DNA of 64,000 nucleotides from Epithemia pelagica. Lineage: Eukaryota > Bacillariophyta > Bacillariophyceae > Surirellales > Surirellaceae. A model generated the notes under the pieces. It was not told the origin of the DNA, did no database searches, and was given only the letters and a program-made list of their open reading frames with translations. The stretch spans positions 3,658,001-3,722,000 of the forward strand of contig OX337231.1 in the NCBI GenBank assembly GCA_946965045.2, in the 5' to 3' direction. The translations under genes and the position numbers were made by a program. This document shows, in pieces, positions 62,463-64,000 of the stretch. Position 1 is the first letter of the stretch, and every line of letters starts with the position of its first letter.

Positions 62463-63017
62463 CGTCTGGAGTTTGGTGAAGAAGAGAGCACTCAGTGGAC
62501 AGACAAGGCTGCACCAGTTTTAGATGCTACATGGAATATTCGTTTTCAGGAGCTTGTAGAGTACAAGCGTCGACATGGGGATTGTTTAGTTCCTCAAATA
62601 TATCACCCCAATAGAGCACTTGGAAACTGGGTACATAGCCAACGGCAACGATTCACCAAGCAAAAGGACCATCAAAATGGCAGACCATCAAAATTGACAT
62701 GTTCCAGAATAACCCCGGATGAGATCTCGAAACTTGAATCAATTGGTTTTGAATGGAATGCTATTGAGGCGATTTGGATGCGGAGCTACAAAAAACTTGA
62801 GACGTATGCCAAGAAACATGGTAATTGCAATGTTTCCAAGAGGAGAGATAAAAAATTGTACAAGTGGGTCAACGACCAACCAAAAAGGTACCGACAAAAG
62901 ATTGATGGATCATCGAACGCCATGACAGATAGACAAATTGAATTGTTGGAAAGCATTGGTTTCAATTGGGATACAGTGAAAGCCACACACGCTAAGAGGA
63001 GCGCATTTCCGTGCTGA
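62463..63017 (+). pseudogene. helicase-associated (HA) domain repeats, fragment
   Basis: Two tandem HA-type repeats. The first: W..RFQELVEYKRRHGDCLVP .. LGNWVHSQRQRF .. KLESIGFEW. The second: W.RSYKKLETYAKKHGNCNV .. LYKWVNDQPKRY .. LLESIGFNWD. HA domains are abundant in diatom genomes, alone or with helicases; the function is unclear. The frame has no ATG before the first repeat and is separated from the upstream frame by a single TAA in phase, so it is a broken gene or the 3' exon of an unresolved spliced gene. Confidence 0.65.
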
Positions 63018-63658
63018 CACGCATCCTCACTTTTTCCAACTCTCTTTTTTCCGGGCGCACGTAGACGAACAGGAATGGCCTCTGTGACGTCCAAGAGCCG
63101 CTCTTTGAATTTGATCAACGGCAACGACTGGCTTTACCGGGTCTGTGCATACAAGTTTCCCGCATTCCCATGCTTCAACCTGACTTCCTTCGAAGCTGGC
63201 TGGCGATTGACTCAACAATCCATCACGAGTGCAATCCATCGGAACGTGATCTCGGTCGGTTTTCGTTGGTACCATGCTAATGGCGGCAGAAAAATAGCAA
63301 AAAAGATTTGGTTGTCCTGCGGCTCTGTTTCCTTGCCAACCAAGATCCGTTCCACTCGTGGCGTTGCTTCCAAAGCCGCATCGAAACATGAGAAACATCA
63401 TGCAGATTTCGGAGTTGAGTATTCGCCTCGCTTGAGGGGCTTTCCCCCGAAGTCCCCCATCTTGATCAGGGGGCCGAAACATAACGGACGATCAACGCAC
63501 AGACAACCACTACCTAATCTTTGAGAGTGATGCGGTGAAATTGGAAGGGCGAAATGAAAATTGCAGATTTATGAAGAGTTTCATATTTTCTGTCTAATTC
63601 GTCAATACCATTGCAAGGGGCGCATCTTCTCTCGCGGTGGTGAAGCCTTCTGAAAAAA
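63018..63658. other. intergenic, no gene called
   Basis: A plus-strand frame at 63075-63524 contains residues such as DWLYRVC but no domain I recognise. Otherwise nothing is supported. Confidence 0.35.
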
Positions 63659-64000
63659 ACGAATTGGGAGGCTCACCCGTTCCGCGAAACCTGAAAATTC
63701 GAAATTGGATTTCGATTTTCGATGAGCCTCTCCATCACATGTATGTCCCCCTCATTGTACTAGCCGCAATCGTGCTTGTATTCCTCTTCCCAACTGCATT
63801 CCAACAACCCGCCACTAATAATGGTAACCCCGTTGGTCGACATTCGTTCCTCCTACCATCAGTCCATAAAGTTGGAGAACAAGTCAACTATGGAATCTCT
63901 GTTTTCTCGCAACACCATAACAAGTCCTGATCATACTCCTTTTGATTCACTCGTTCTAAACCCCGCCGATGTGCTCCTGGGAAGGGGCAAGGGGTTTTAC
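63659..64000 (+). repeat. segmental duplication, right copy (cut by window end)
   Basis: Direct copy of 58708-59050. Differences seen: ACATGTATG against ACATCTATG, one C fewer in the following C-run, CAACACC against CACCACC, and GGGGTTTTAC against GGGGCTTTAC. Confidence 0.93.
63890..64000 (+). CDS. LLGRG (DUF6824-like) domain protein 5, partial
   Basis: The first 37 codons of a near-identical copy of LLGRG gene 4, from the ATG at 63890 through NPADVLLGRGKGFY, cut off by the window end. Compared with gene 4 it differs by T8N and by L36F at the last-but-one visible residue. Whether the rest is intact cannot be seen. Confidence 0.75.
   Translation, partial: MESLFSRNTITSPDHTPFDSLVLNPADVLLGRGKGFY

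Noticed and set aside
62459-62494. 37-nt intron removing the TAA before the HA repeats
   Set aside because: GT..AG ends exist but the length is far below the other introns here (54-158 nt).
1-64000. CRISPR array or bacterial operon structure
   Set aside because: No regularly spaced repeats; genes are spliced and widely spaced, as in a eukaryotic nucleus.

Overview
The window looks like nuclear DNA from a diatom. Three things point there: several spliced genes carrying the diatom-type LLGRG domain (DUF6824-like), Ty1/copia elements of the kind called CoDi in diatoms, and a small gene whose presequence has the diatom plastid signature (hydrophobic signal followed by AFQP). Introns are short (54-158 nt) with GT..AG ends. 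Host genes are sparse and about half of the window is mobile DNA or repeat. Species cannot be named from the sequence alone.

Layout. 1-5161: gene-poor, with a perfect-looking 684-bp tandem duplication. 5162-11463: copia element CoDi-A (+), apparently intact. 11799-13995: a convergent pair of spliced LLGRG-domain genes. 13996-19065: repeats, including a 305-bp hAT-type MITE with 8-bp target duplication, decamer arrays, a truncated LINE-like fragment and a 27-bp perfect hairpin. 19066-20215: third LLGRG gene (-). 23429-24040: small putative plastid-targeted protein (-). 27877-31627: a PIF/Harbinger-like DNA transposon with two spliced genes, itself invaded by two smaller elements. 31906-43091: two tandem copies of a gene encoding a CRAL-TRIO-like domain fused to a bZIP-like region; the first copy is broken by copia element CoDi-B (32412-38838, -), the second is intact. 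45437-51962: copia element CoDi-C (-), with pol broken by a small deletion. 51980-58226: copia element CoDi-D (+), with a nonsense codon in gag. 58940-60090: fourth LLGRG gene; a fifth copy starts at 63890 and runs off the window. 61120-63017: unassigned ORFs and a helicase-associated-domain fragment.

The most striking signal is shared by all four copia elements. Gag and pol lie in one continuous reading frame, interrupted only by a UGA codon that is followed by C each time (TGACGA, TGACAT, TGACTG, TGACTC, TGACGA). CoDi-B has two such stops bracketing a 119-codon hydrophobic segment. This is the arrangement expected for programmed stop-codon readthrough. Next to each 5' LTR is a primer-binding site that matches the anticodon arm of a tRNA rather than its CCA end: initiator-Met-like in CoDi-B, and a CTGATAA-loop tRNA in A, C and D. 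That implies half-tRNA priming as in Drosophila copia. A, C and D have 4-bp target duplications (CoDi-B has 5), an aspartic-protease motif DSHAD in place of D[ST]G, no visible HHCC or CCHC zinc motifs, and a chromodomain-like segment between integrase and reverse transcriptase.
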